A stretch of DNA of 64,000 bases from Marinilabilia salmonicolor (GTDB lineage: Bacteria; Bacteroidota; Bacteroidia; Bacteroidales; Marinilabiliaceae), in the NCBI RefSeq assembly GCF_003003035.1, contig NZ_PVTS01000002.1, forward strand, positions 124,001-188,000, read 5' to 3'. Below the pieces are notes generated by a model. It searched no databases and was not told the DNA's origin. It saw only the letters and a list, made by a program, of their open reading frames with translations. The translations under genes and the position numbers were made by a program. Numbering within the stretch: position 1 is the first letter of the stretch; the number at the start of each line of letters is the position of its first letter. Positions 34,545 to 44,200 of this stretch are shown one piece after another.

Positions 34545-34945
34545 AATCCGACAAAGTTACCAAAAAGCTATAAGATGAATTGTCAGAGGTGGTCAAAAGC
34601 TTATAAAAAACCTAAATGAAATCCCTTACATTCTACCCCTCCTTTAAACCGGTTAGACCATTTTATTTCATCTTTATATCAACACATCCAGATATGGCAC
34701 TGTTTTTGTAATTAATTTTTTATTAAATTACTCATAATTATTTGAACATCCGGATTGGAAAAGTGATTCAGAAAACTGACAAATAAGTGAATTTTGAATG
34801 ACAGTCCACTAATAATTATAAAATCATGATTGCATTTCGTCTCAGGCCTGCATCAATTAAAAGATTAACACCTGGATTATTAATGCATTAAAACACTGAT
34901 ACAAAACAAAATGAACTCATTTAGGTCCTTCAAAAATAATAGTTC
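34545..34945. other. AT-rich intergenic region with a sigma54-like site
   Basis: No gene. Divergent promoters for the MFS gene and the glycosyltransferase gene must lie here. The only distinct signal is TGGCACTGTTTTTGTA at 34695-34710, listed separately. Confidence 0.55.
34695..34710 (+). promoter_or_regulatory. Candidate sigma54 (-24/-12) promoter
   Basis: TGGCAC-N5-TTGTA differs from the consensus TGGCAC-N5-TTGCA at one position, with exact spacing. It is 235 bp upstream of the glycosyltransferase gene. The C of the -12 GC is the deviating base, which lowers confidence. Confidence 0.35.
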
Positions 34946-35677
34946 ATGCAAATTGACTCAAAACTAACAATCATTGTTCCGGTTTACAATGAGGAAGAGA
35001 GCCTGCCCAGACTAAGAGCAGAGGCTAAAAAGTTTAAAACCGAGAGCCTCATTAAAACAAGTATTCTTTTTGTCGATGATGGCTCCACCGATCAAAGTCT
35101 TTCCATCATCCGTCGCTATTGCTCCGAAGACCCGGATTATTTCAGCTTTATCGCACTGGAAAGGAACAAAGGACTCAGTACGGCCATTAAAGCCGGGATT
35201 GATCATGTAAAAACCCCCTATCTTGGTTATATCGATGCAGATCTACAAACCAGTTTCATGGATTTCATCAGGTTTTATGACTTCATTGGGGAATTTACCA
35301 TCATTAACGGCATTCGCAAAAACAGAGCAGACACACTGATAAAGAGATGGTCTTCAAAAATAGCCAACAGCTTTCGACAGTGGATGATTCATGACAATGT
35401 AAAAGACACCTGCTGTCCGCTAAAACTGATGGAAACACAAATGGCCCGGGAGTTGCCATTCTTTAACGGCATGCATCGTTTTATTCCTGCCCTGGTACAA
35501 CTGCATGGCGGCAATGTTAAGCAAATTCAGGTTCAACACTTTAAGCGAATGGAAGGTACTTCGAAATACAATCTTAGGAACCGCCTTATTGGTCCTTTTC
35601 TTGACACCCTCGCATTTGTGTGGATGCGCAAAAGAAACATCAGCTATTCAATCAAAGAAAGCACCACAAAGCAATGA
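34946..35677 (+). CDS. Family 2 glycosyltransferase (DPM1/ArnC-like polyprenyl-phosphate sugar synthase)
   Basis: 243 residues, GT-A fold without membrane helices: IIVPVYNEEESLPRL, ILFVDDGSTDQSL, ALERNKGLSTAIKAGID and the DxD region YIDADLQTS. It would transfer a sugar from a nucleotide donor to undecaprenyl phosphate. The lack of C-terminal membrane segments is DPM1-like. The stop TGA overlaps the ATG of the LAB_N gene, showing translational coupling, and an ArnT-like transferase follows. Together they suggest synthesis and use of a lipid-linked sugar for envelope glycan or lipid A modification (inference). Confidence 0.92.
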   Translation: MQIDSKLTIIVPVYNEEESLPRLRAEAKKFKTESLIKTSILFVDDGSTDQSLSIIRRYCSEDPDYFSFIALERNKGLSTAIKAGIDHVKTPYLGYIDADLQTSFMDFIRFYDFIGEFTIINGIRKNRADTLIKRWSSKIANSFRQWMIHDNVKDTCCPLKLMETQMARELPFFNGMHRFIPALVQLHGGNVKQIQVQHFKRMEGTSKYNLRNRLIGPFLDTLAFVWMRKRNISYSIKESTTKQ

Positions 35678-36336
35678 TCAACAATTATTTTATATTTGGA
35701 CTGGGCTTTGTGGCTCAAGGTCTGTTCTCAGCCAGACTATTGGTTCAGTGGCTATTATCCGAAAAAGCAAAAAAAGTTGTCTCCCCGGAAATTTTCTGGC
35801 AATTAAGCCTTTTTGCCTCCTTATTGATGATGGGATATGGTCTGCTTCGCAAGGATCTGGTTATTCTGGGAGGGCAATTAGTGTCTTACTTCATTTATAT
35901 CCGAAACCTGAAACTTAAAGGCAGCTGGGAACCTCTTCCCCGTCCCATACGGGTTGTCGCATTTATTGCCCCGGCTTTCACCCTGGGGTTACTCATTTTT
36001 AATCATCACGGCTACAACTTTTTCGATCTTACACACAACCCTGACATAAACATTAAACTTTTTATTCTTGGTACCGCCGGACAGATTATTTTCACCTTCC
36101 GTTTTATTTTTCAATGGCTTTATTCCGAGAAAAAGAAGATTTCCGTACTTCCCCCGTTATTCTGGTTAATCAGCATAACAGGTGCAGCCGTCATCATTGC
36201 ATATGCCATCATTCGAAAAGACCCGGTAATAATTGTCGGTCAAGCATTTGGCATGCTTCTCTACAGCCGAAATCTGATTATTCACTACTTCGTGCAAGAG
36301 AAAAGCGTTGGGCTCAAACAGAATAAAACACAGTGA
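35674..36336 (+). CDS. Tandem LAB_N (lipid-A-disaccharide synthase N-terminal domain-like) membrane protein
   Basis: 220 residues from ATG 35674, overlapping the upstream stop as ATGA. Two copies of a short three-helix domain, about 1-75 and 125-205, are visible by eye: QWLLSEKAKKVVSPEIFW in the first and QWLYSEKKKISVLPPLFW in the second. This matches LAB_N, a membrane domain found alone or fused in lipid A and glycolipid enzymes. Here it occurs without a catalytic domain. Its place between a DPM-like synthase and an ArnT-like transferase suggests a helper or carrier-flipping role (inference). Confidence 0.88.
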   Translation: MINNYFIFGLGFVAQGLFSARLLVQWLLSEKAKKVVSPEIFWQLSLFASLLMMGYGLLRKDLVILGGQLVSYFIYIRNLKLKGSWEPLPRPIRVVAFIAPAFTLGLLIFNHHGYNFFDLTHNPDINIKLFILGTAGQIIFTFRFIFQWLYSEKKKISVLPPLFWLISITGAAVIIAYAIIRKDPVIIVGQAFGMLLYSRNLIIHYFVQEKSVGLKQNKTQ

Positions 36337-36910
36337 AAGTTAGGCAGTAGGCAGTAGTCGAATTTTAATTACCGACATACCTAAGGAACTAACAAAATTA
36401 CCTAAACAGCACATCTTGAAGTCTTTATGATTCTTGTTATATGAAAGTACCCTACAGGCAGAAGTTGGAGAGGCAGAAGGCAGAAGAAAAGTATTCAACT
36501 TTACAGTCATTCCTTAGCTTTTTGAGGAAATTTTGACTGATAAAAAAGATCTAAATTAAGGATTAATTAACTATAACAGAGTGTTTTGACAATTGAGTTA
36601 GATAAAATATTTACGTAAAACCTATAATTCTGATAACCTGTTAGATAACACAATCCCCCGCAACGTCAACAAACACCTGAATATCAGTATGTTTCAGGAC
36701 ATTAACGGGCTATTGACAAAAGAATATGTTAAAAAAATTTTTGCGAGGGCGAAGCTGTTTCATTTTTTCTAAAATTTTAATTAACTTCCTATCAGGTAAT
36801 TACAAAATTTTAAACGAATGAAACGAGCATGGCAACGATTGCCACAAGAGGATATGTATAAGTTCTTAAATGCGAGTTCCATCAGACCTTAATTAATAAA
36901 TTTTATACGA
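36337..36910. other. Long AT-rich intergenic region with decayed word repeats
   Basis: 574 bp without gene, inside the glycosylation cluster. AGGCAGTAGGCAG at 36344-36356 and AGGCAGAAG words at 36461-36485 are decayed tandem words. A palindrome TGGCAACGATTGCCA lies at 36829-36843. No clear promoter for the ArnT-like gene. Confidence 0.55.
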
Positions 36911-38557
36911 ATGAAAAAGATTTTCACCGCAAGATTAGAGCAAGGAAAATATTTATGGTTCATTATCCTTATATCTGCTATAGCACTTTTAGTCAATCTG
37001 AACGGATGGGGGGTAACCGAAACCAGTGAAGCCCGCTATGCAGAAATTGCTTATGAAATGTATCAAAGCGGTGATTATCTTCATCCCCGTCTGTTAGAGA
37101 TTCAGCATTACCATAAACCTCCTGTTACTTATTGGATAACTGCACTTTCTTATCATATTTTCGGGCCGAATGCTTTTGGAGCACGCTTCTTTCTGCAAAT
37201 AATGATACTAATACAGATATGGTTAGTTTTTCGTTTGTCGGTATTGTTTACAAAGGACAAAACAATCGCTATCACGGCCGCACTCATTTACATCAGTTTC
37301 CCGGCAGTACTTATTTCTGCACGGGCCCTTACCACAGATGCATTTCTCAACACTTTTGTATTGCTTTCGGTTTTCTTCTGGGCCAAGCGACGTATCACCC
37401 AACAACCCCATTGGCTTTATCTTACATATTTGTCTCTTGGACTCGGCTTCATGACCAAAGGGCCGGTTGTCTTTATTATTCCGGCTGTTACCCTACCATT
37501 GATCAATCATCTTTTCCCGTTAAAACAAAAAAAGCAGTTTTTTCATCATATTTCCGGATTGATGGTATTTTTATTTAGCGGGATTTCCTGGTATCTTTTT
37601 TTGGTTTGGCAAAATCCGGAATTTATTGACTATTTCGTCATAGACCACACCATCAATCGATTTGCCACTAATCAATTCAATCGGGGCGAACCTTTCTGGT
37701 TTTATCTCGCTTTTGTACCAGCCATGTCCTTCCCATGGTTTATACTATCGATATACCATTCAGCCAAAAATTTTAAAAGCCCATTCAGCTACAGCAAATT
37801 ACTATGGCTGTGGATCGCCATTCCTTTGTTTTTTTTCTCGCTTTCCACTTCTAAATTAATTCTGTATGTACTTCCCGTTTTTCCTGCAATTGCCATCATT
37901 GCAGCCAACACCTGGGGGGTTATATCTGAGAAAAACAGAAAACGATGGAGTAAGGCTCTTGCCTTCTACCACATTCTAATTATTGTCACATTGTTATCGG
38001 CAGGATATATAACTTCTGAAGACATCAGCTTTTCTGTCGGCATGTACGTGATAATTGGCCTGATGGGTTTATTAATATCTTTTCAGACCATAAAAATCAA
38101 CAGGACCCAATTTACGGTTCCTGTCGCAAGCGCATTTACGCTGTTACTTGTTGTTTTCAGCACCTATTTCATGCAAGCCAATCCACGCATAGCCAATGAC
38201 CAGAGAAATGTAGCCATCGAAGCAAAAACAAAACTAACTGAAGACGGGCATATCATGGTTTATGACAGACGATTGCCATCAGTGGCCTTCCATGCCCATC
38301 AGCCCGTAATATCAATATTTAATGGGGACAGAGGACTGAATCGGGAAACAAGATTTGAAAAAACGGACAAATGGAAACATTCCCTGATAGATTTTGGTGA
38401 TGAACGATTAGAAAATCCTGCTTTCTTTAAAGGCAGTGTTCTAATTGCCAGGCTAAGTGATGCCCGCAAAACGGACTTCCAAAAACTGAAAAATTTCTTC
38501 ACGGAAAAAGAAACTCTGGACGGATGGGTAATTCTTTACAATTCCAAAGCACAATAG
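36911..38557 (+). CDS. ArnT-like glycosyltransferase (PMT/GT39-GT83 superfamily)
   Basis: 548 residues. The N-terminal part contains WGVTETSEARYAEIA (acidic residues of the catalytic first periplasmic loop) and HYHKPPVTYWITALSYHIFG, the ArnT/PMT signature. Ten to twelve membrane segments precede a C-terminal periplasmic domain. ArnT enzymes transfer a sugar from undecaprenyl phosphate to lipid A or other acceptors outside the inner membrane. The ArnC-like and LAB_N genes 570 bp upstream are probable partners. The sugar need not be aminoarabinose, because no ArnA/ArnB-type genes are seen. Confidence 0.92.
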   Translation: MKKIFTARLEQGKYLWFIILISAIALLVNLNGWGVTETSEARYAEIAYEMYQSGDYLHPRLLEIQHYHKPPVTYWITALSYHIFGPNAFGARFFLQIMILIQIWLVFRLSVLFTKDKTIAITAALIYISFPAVLISARALTTDAFLNTFVLLSVFFWAKRRITQQPHWLYLTYLSLGLGFMTKGPVVFIIPAVTLPLINHLFPLKQKKQFFHHISGLMVFLFSGISWYLFLVWQNPEFIDYFVIDHTINRFATNQFNRGEPFWFYLAFVPAMSFPWFILSIYHSAKNFKSPFSYSKLLWLWIAIPLFFFSLSTSKLILYVLPVFPAIAIIAANTWGVISEKNRKRWSKALAFYHILIIVTLLSAGYITSEDISFSVGMYVIIGLMGLLISFQTIKINRTQFTVPVASAFTLLLVVFSTYFMQANPRIANDQRNVAIEAKTKLTEDGHIMVYDRRLPSVAFHAHQPVISIFNGDRGLNRETRFEKTDKWKHSLIDFGDERLENPAFFKGSVLIARLSDARKTDFQKLKNFFTEKETLDGWVILYNSKAQ

Positions 38558-38823
38558 ATCGTCAGACTTATAGACATAAGTTTCAAGGCAAACCATATAG
38601 CACTTATGACCAGAACATTGAAGCGAACACATGTCCAACTGAAAGAAGATAATTTACTATCTCTTATAAGAGTTTACCGGAATATTGAAAGAAGATGTTT
38701 TATAACTTTGGAATAAGGGATTTCTTATATTTAATTGTCATTACGCTGACATTCCTTGTCTGATTAATCCATAAATTAATCCAGCTAAATAAGATGATAC
38801 ACTCACTCTCAGAAAAAGAACCG

Positions 38824-39414
38824 ATGCAAACAGAACTCAGGTATATTTTCAACATCTTCTGTATTTCTTTAGCAATATTGATAATAACAGGCTGCCAGCA
38901 ACAGCAAAAAAGCGATCTTGACATCATTAAAGCATTCAAGCCTGAAGACAAGTACTTCAAGTCTTCTTTAATGAGTCTCCACTTCATCATCGAAACTTCC
39001 CCCATAGACAGAGTGGACTCTTCCTTTCAACAGATTATTGATGCATACCAGCTCCCCATTTCTGCCAAAGGAGTTCCGGATGGCACCTACAGCGCAGCGA
39101 CTCCTGCTGATGCCTTTGACTACCAACATGTCGTTACCATTTCTGTAAAAAACGAAAGAATCACTTCAGTTGACTACAATGAAATAAAACAATCCGGCAA
39201 AGGCAAGCAGGAAGATCCCGCTTACTGCAAAGAGATGCAACCCGCCGGAACCACTCCGGCCATTGCTTACCCGATAATGGAACAGCAACTGCTGGAAAAG
39301 CAGAATATAATGGATGTGGATGCAGTGTCGGGAGCTACCTATTCGCTTTACCGAATGCGGTATGCATTAACCATGGCATTAATGAAGGCAAGAATTGAGA
39401 ACAACAAGAAGTAG
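38824..39414 (+). CDS. FMN-binding domain lipoprotein
   Basis: 196 residues from ATG 38824 (MQTELRYIFNIF). The signal peptide ends with the lipobox IITGC, so the mature protein starts with a lipidated Cys. The C-terminal half is an FMN-binding domain: GVPDGTYSA, VVTISVKNERITSVDYNEI and the flavinylation motif DAVSGATYS, in which the Thr is the expected attachment site for FMN by ApbE (family knowledge). An ATG ten codons upstream (38794) is possible, but gives a poorer signal peptide. No ApbE, Rnf or Nqr gene is in the window, so the electron partners are unknown. Confidence 0.88.
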   Translation: MQTELRYIFNIFCISLAILIITGCQQQQKSDLDIIKAFKPEDKYFKSSLMSLHFIIETSPIDRVDSSFQQIIDAYQLPISAKGVPDGTYSAATPADAFDYQHVVTISVKNERITSVDYNEIKQSGKGKQEDPAYCKEMQPAGTTPAIAYPIMEQQLLEKQNIMDVDAVSGATYSLYRMRYALTMALMKARIENNKK

Positions 39415-39554
39415 GCCAGCACTGGCGGGGCACCAGTTTGGCAGCAGTTAGGTTGCCCTATCAGCTAAGAGCTATGAGCCAACAGCTATCACCTCACCTC
39501 ATGCAATCTCTGCTCACTGCACTTTCCTCTCTGCTCCATGCACAATGCTCTTTC
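39415..39554. repeat. Degenerate word repeats between two converging genes
   Basis: Words GCTAAGAGC, GCTATGAGCC and AACAGCTAT (39464-39490), followed by CTCTGCTCCATGCACAATGC words (39528-39552), which are the reverse of the AGCATGGGGC type. The tract ends at the fhs stop region. Confidence 0.6.
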
Positions 39555-41225
39555 CTAAAAAAGTCCTGAGATTACGCCATCATCATCAATGTCAATATTC
39601 TCAGCAGCAGGAGTTCCCGGCAGTCCCGGCATACGCATAATGTTACCGGTAATGGGAACGATAAAACCGGCCCCTGCGGCAATCTCAATTTCACGAACGG
39701 TAACCACAAAATTCTCGGGTCTTCCGAGCAGTTTGGGATTATCGGAGAGCGACTTCTGGGTCTTGGCAATACATACCGCTTTGTTGCCCAGCCCCAGTTC
39801 TTCAACCACCTTGAGATCTTTTTTGGCCTGAGCTGTATAATCAATGGCTTTGGCTCCGTAAATTTCTTTGGCAATGGTTTCTATTTTCTTCTCTACTGAC
39901 CAGTTCCAGTCGTAGAGCGGTGTCATTTCAGAAGTGCAGCTTTCAGCTGCCTCTGCCACCAGGTGAGCCAATTCCTCGGCACCCTCACCTCCTTTGGCCC
40001 ACACATCGGCCACAGCCACCTTCACGCCAAGCTCTTTGCATTTTTCTTTTACTACAGCGATCTCCTCGTCGGTATCGGAGACAAAACGATTGATCGCCAC
40101 CACCGGACACACATTGAATTTTCGCATATTTTCCACATGCTTCTCCAGGTTTTCTATTCCCTGCTTCACCGCCTCCACATTGGGATTGTTCAGATCGGGC
40201 ACAGGAACTTCTCCATGATATTTCAACGCCCTCACGGTTGCCACCAATACCGCGGCCTGAGGCTTCAGGTCTGCCGACACACACTTGATGTCCAGAAATT
40301 TCTCTGCACCAAGATCAAAACCAAATCCGGCTTCGGTAACCACATAATCGGACAGGGAAAGGCCCATTTTGGTTGCCAGCACAGAATTGGTTCCCTGAGC
40401 AATATTGGCAAAGGGACCTCCATGGATAATGGCCGGATTGCTCTCCAGTGTCTGAACCAGATTAGGTTTAATGGCCTCCTTCAAAAGAGCGGCCATAGCA
40501 CCCTGCGCATTCAGATCACGGGCAAAAACCGGTTTCTTATCAAAGGTATATCCCACAAAAATATTTCCGATTCGCTCTTTCAGGTCGTGAAAATCCTCGG
40601 CCAGGCAAAGAATGGCCATTATTTCAGAAGCAGCGGTAATGTTAAATCCTGTTTCACGAGGTATTCCGGAGGTGGTTCCGCCCAGCCCGACAATAATATT
40701 CCGCAGGGAGCGGTCGTTCATATCCATCACACGCTTCCAGTGAACGGTACGTGGATCAATATTCAATGAGCGACCATTGTTCTGGATATTGTTATCGATC
40801 AAAGCAGCCAACAGGTTATTGGCTTTTTCGATGGCTGCAAAATCCCCTGTAAAGTGTAGATTGATGTCCTCCATGGGAATGACCTGGGAGTAGCCTCCGC
40901 CGGTGGCGCCGCCTTTAATCCCAAAGACAGGCCCCAAACTGGGTTCCCGAAGCACGACGGTGGTTTGTTTGCCAATTCGGTTAAGTCCTTCGCTAAGTCC
41001 GATGGAGATGGTGGTTTTACCCTCCCCGGCAGGTGTGGGAGATATGGCCGAAACCAATACGAGTTTACCCTCCCGGGCTTTTTCAGAATCAATCAAATCA
41101 AGCGGCAGCTTCGCCTTGTATTTACCGTAGAGTTCCAGTTTATCAAACGGAATCTGTAAATTTTCTGCAATTTCCGCAATGGGTTTGATGCCCGCTTTCC
41201 GGGCGATTTCTATATCACTTGCCAT
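39555..41225 (-). CDS. fhs: Formate-tetrahydrofolate ligase
   Basis: 556 residues, a normal length. It makes 10-formyl-THF from formate, THF and ATP. The P-loop is [16 protein letters not shown], followed by [25 protein letters not shown], and the C-terminal region has [16 protein letters not shown]. It begins [16 protein letters not shown]. Single gene, 65 bp downstream of the propeller kinase on the same strand, possibly read through. It supports one-carbon and purine metabolism and could serve anaerobic formate use. Confidence 0.98.
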   Translation of the reverse strand: MASDIEIARKAGIKPIAEIAENLQIPFDKLELYGKYKAKLPLDLIDSEKAREGKLVLVSAISPTPAGEGKTTISIGLSEGLNRIGKQTTVVLREPSLGPVFGIKGGATGGGYSQVIPMEDINLHFTGDFAAIEKANNLLAALIDNNIQNNGRSLNIDPRTVHWKRVMDMNDRSLRNIIVGLGGTTSGIPRETGFNITAASEIMAILCLAEDFHDLKERIGNIFVGYTFDKKPVFARDLNAQGAMAALLKEAIKPNLVQTLESNPAIIHGGPFANIAQGTNSVLATKMGLSLSDYVVTEAGFGFDLGAEKFLDIKCVSADLKPQAAVLVATVRALKYHGEVPVPDLNNPNVEAVKQGIENLEKHVENMRKFNVCPVVAINRFVSDTDEEIAVVKEKCKELGVKVAVADVWAKGGEGAEELAHLVAEAAESCTSEMTPLYDWNWSVEKKIETIAKEIYGAKAIDYTAQAKKDLKVVEELGLGNKAVCIAKTQKSLSDNPKLLGRPENFVVTVREIEIAAGAGFIVPITGNIMRMPGLPGTPAAENIDIDDDGVISGLF

Positions 41226-41290
41226 ATCCGTAAAAGTTTAAATTGAAAGGGATATGAAGATATATAGAATAATTGAAGTGTCAAAATCGA

Positions 41291-44200
41291 TCAATCAGCC
41301 AAAGGGATTGTAAATTCAAAAACACTTCCTTTCCCTACCCGGCTCTGCACAGTTATCTTACCGCCCTGTTTTTCCACAAACTCTTTGCAAAGCAAGAGCC
41401 CAAGACCGCTACCCTGCTCGTTTTCGGTTCCTGCATGCGAAGTATGCCCGGCAACGTCCCAAAGTTTCAGAAGATTCTTCTCATCAATTCCAACTCCGGT
41501 ATCGGCAACCGTAACAACTGCCTCATTATGCTTGCGGACAACCGAAAGCATAACATTTCCCCTCTGTTCAGTAAACTTAATAGCGTTGGAGAGCAGATTT
41601 CTGATTACCGTAGTCAGCATAAACCGATCGGCTTTCACCAATACTGTTTCTAAGGTGTTACAGGATATTTCAATATTCTTCCGGTCTGCCTGATCCTTCA
41701 TTAACTCCATTACATTCAAACACACCTCCCGGGAATCCACTTCTTCAGTCCGGGCATTAAGTTTGCCTGACTGAGAATTGGCCCACATCAGCAGATCCTC
41801 CAACAGGCTATATGTTTGCTCCCCGGCTCTCAGAATTTGTTTTAATTGATTTTCCACCTCACTTCTCTCAAAAGAATCCAGATCACTCAGCAGCAATTCG
41901 GAAAACCCGATAATCGTGTTGAAAGGATTCCTCAAATCATGAGCAATAATGGAAAGAAACTTATCTTTAGTAGCATTGGTCTGTTTAAGTTCATTTCTTT
42001 GACGGATAAGTTCCCTGGCCTGCATCTCAATTTGCTCCTGCCGCTCTGTTAGCTTAACATTGATCTCCAGCAACTGTTGCTTTTGATCTTCCAGCACTTC
42101 ATTTTTTTGCCTGATTTCCTCAGTTCGTTTTTCCACCAGCCGGTTCAGCTTTTTTATCCGCTGCAGCCTTGACCGGTAAAACAGGGCAAAAATCAACAAC
42201 ACAAAAAGAACCACCAGACTCCGAAACCAGAAAGTTTGCCAAAAGGGAGGAAGAATAACAATTTCAAGTTTACGCTGTTCTTTGCCCCAGGCTCCGTCTA
42301 TCTTGCATTTAATCTTGAAAACATACCTGCCGGGATTCAAATTGGTATAAGTTGCTTTCCGGTTCTTACCCACAAAATACCACTCCTTATCGAAATTCTC
42401 CAGTTTATAGGCATATTCAATATCCGTAGTGAAATTGTAGTTCAGGGCTGCATACCTCATCGAGAACATGGAATAGCGCCAGGGAATTTCTATATAACTT
42501 GTTTCAGTAATGGATTTTTTCAACAGCGAGTCCATCTCACCTATCTTCACGGACTTGTTAAAGATCTCAAAATCGACGATTTCAATAGATGGGGCTTTGA
42601 TAGCAATATCAACACTATCGGGATGAAACCTGTTAAACCCGTTAATCCCTCCAAAGTACAGATAGCCATCTTTATCCTCGAAAGATGCACCCCGGCTAAA
42701 CTCTATATCCTGCAATCCATGCGCAGTAGTAAAGCGCCTGAAGTATCCCGACTCAGGGTTAAAGACCATTAATCCGTTGTTGGAACTAATCCACAGATTA
42801 TTGTGAATATCCTCTTCTATGCCCAACACCCGCAGCTCAGAAAGACTGTCATCCATAGCATAATAGTGAAACTGCAAGGCTTCAGGATTAAGCTTGTGCA
42901 ATCCTTTATTGGTCCCAAACCACAAACCACCCTTTTCATCCTTTAAGGAAGATAAGATATTGCCGTTTCTGAGCCCCCTGCGGTTGTCCTCAATGCCCAG
43001 AAACTGCCTGAAAGTATGATTACGTCGCATCATATTGATTCCTCCACCATCTGTGCCAAGCCAAAGCAGACCGTTATCCCCTTCCAGAATATTTACCACA
43101 TGATTATTGCTAATGCTCAACAGGTTGCCCGGCTCATTGGTGTAATTTGTAAAGGTCCCCGTTTCATAATCAAACAAATTGAGGCCACCACCAAAGGTTC
43201 CCACCCAGAGATTTCCCTTTGAATCCTGATAGGCCATGGAGACATTGTTGGAGTTTATAGCCCCTTCATTGTCAGGATTTCGCTGGTATCGTGTAAACTT
43301 GCCTGTATCAAAATCATATCGGTTCAGCCCTCCTCCCCAGGTACCAATCCACATATTTTTTGCGGAATCAGTAGAAACACCCATCACATAATCAGCTCCC
43401 AGGGTTGTATCATTCCCTCTCTGAAACTGATGATGCCTGAAGCGGGACTGATTCGACTCCAGAATATTTACGCCTCCTCCATCGGTCCCAATCCAGAGAT
43501 TGCCTGAATGATCCTGCGCAAAACTGGTAATACTGTTGTGATTCAACTGTTCCCGTCCACTCTTTTTACGAAAATGCTCAAAGGTGTTATAGCTTTTGAA
43601 ATAGGCATTCACCCCCCCGGTATAAGTACCAATCCAGATATTTCCCTCAGCATCTTTATACAGTGAATAAATAGAATTATTATTGAGGCTTTCTTTGTCG
43701 AAATCATCGTTTACAAGATTCGTAAACTTTCCGGTGGACGGATTTAAAATGCTGAGCCCTCCGTTCTCTGTTCCAAACCAGAGGTTTCCTTCGTCATCCT
43801 CCACAATAGCTCTAACCACATTACTGCTCAATGAATTTGGATTGAAAGGATCGTGCGAATAGTTCTCAAAACGGTTTTCCTCCGGATAATAGCAGCTAAC
43901 ACCAACTCCCCTTAGAGAAATCCAGATTCTACCTTTTGAATCTTCGTAGATATCATAGAAGCTATCACCGGTAACAACTCCCTCCTTATCTTCCCTGACA
44001 ATGAGATGGTGGAAAACCCCTGTTTCCGGATCATAGCGGTCAATTCCTGTCTCAGACCAGAAACCGACCCATAGGTTTCCGCTGGAGTCTTTAAGCAAGG
44101 TTCGGATACTGTTAGCTCCCAACGACCGGTCGTTTTCCGGATCATGAACAAGATGCGTCATGCGGGTACGCGCCTTGTTGATGACATACATACCATTGCC

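Noticed and set aside
39963-40769. 268-codon open frame opposite fhs
   Set aside because: Antisense shadow of a full-length formate-THF ligase; no promoter or family character.
41226-41290. Riboswitch before fhs or purD
   Set aside because: The leaders available are only 65 bp or lie inside operons, and no conserved aptamer motif was recognised.
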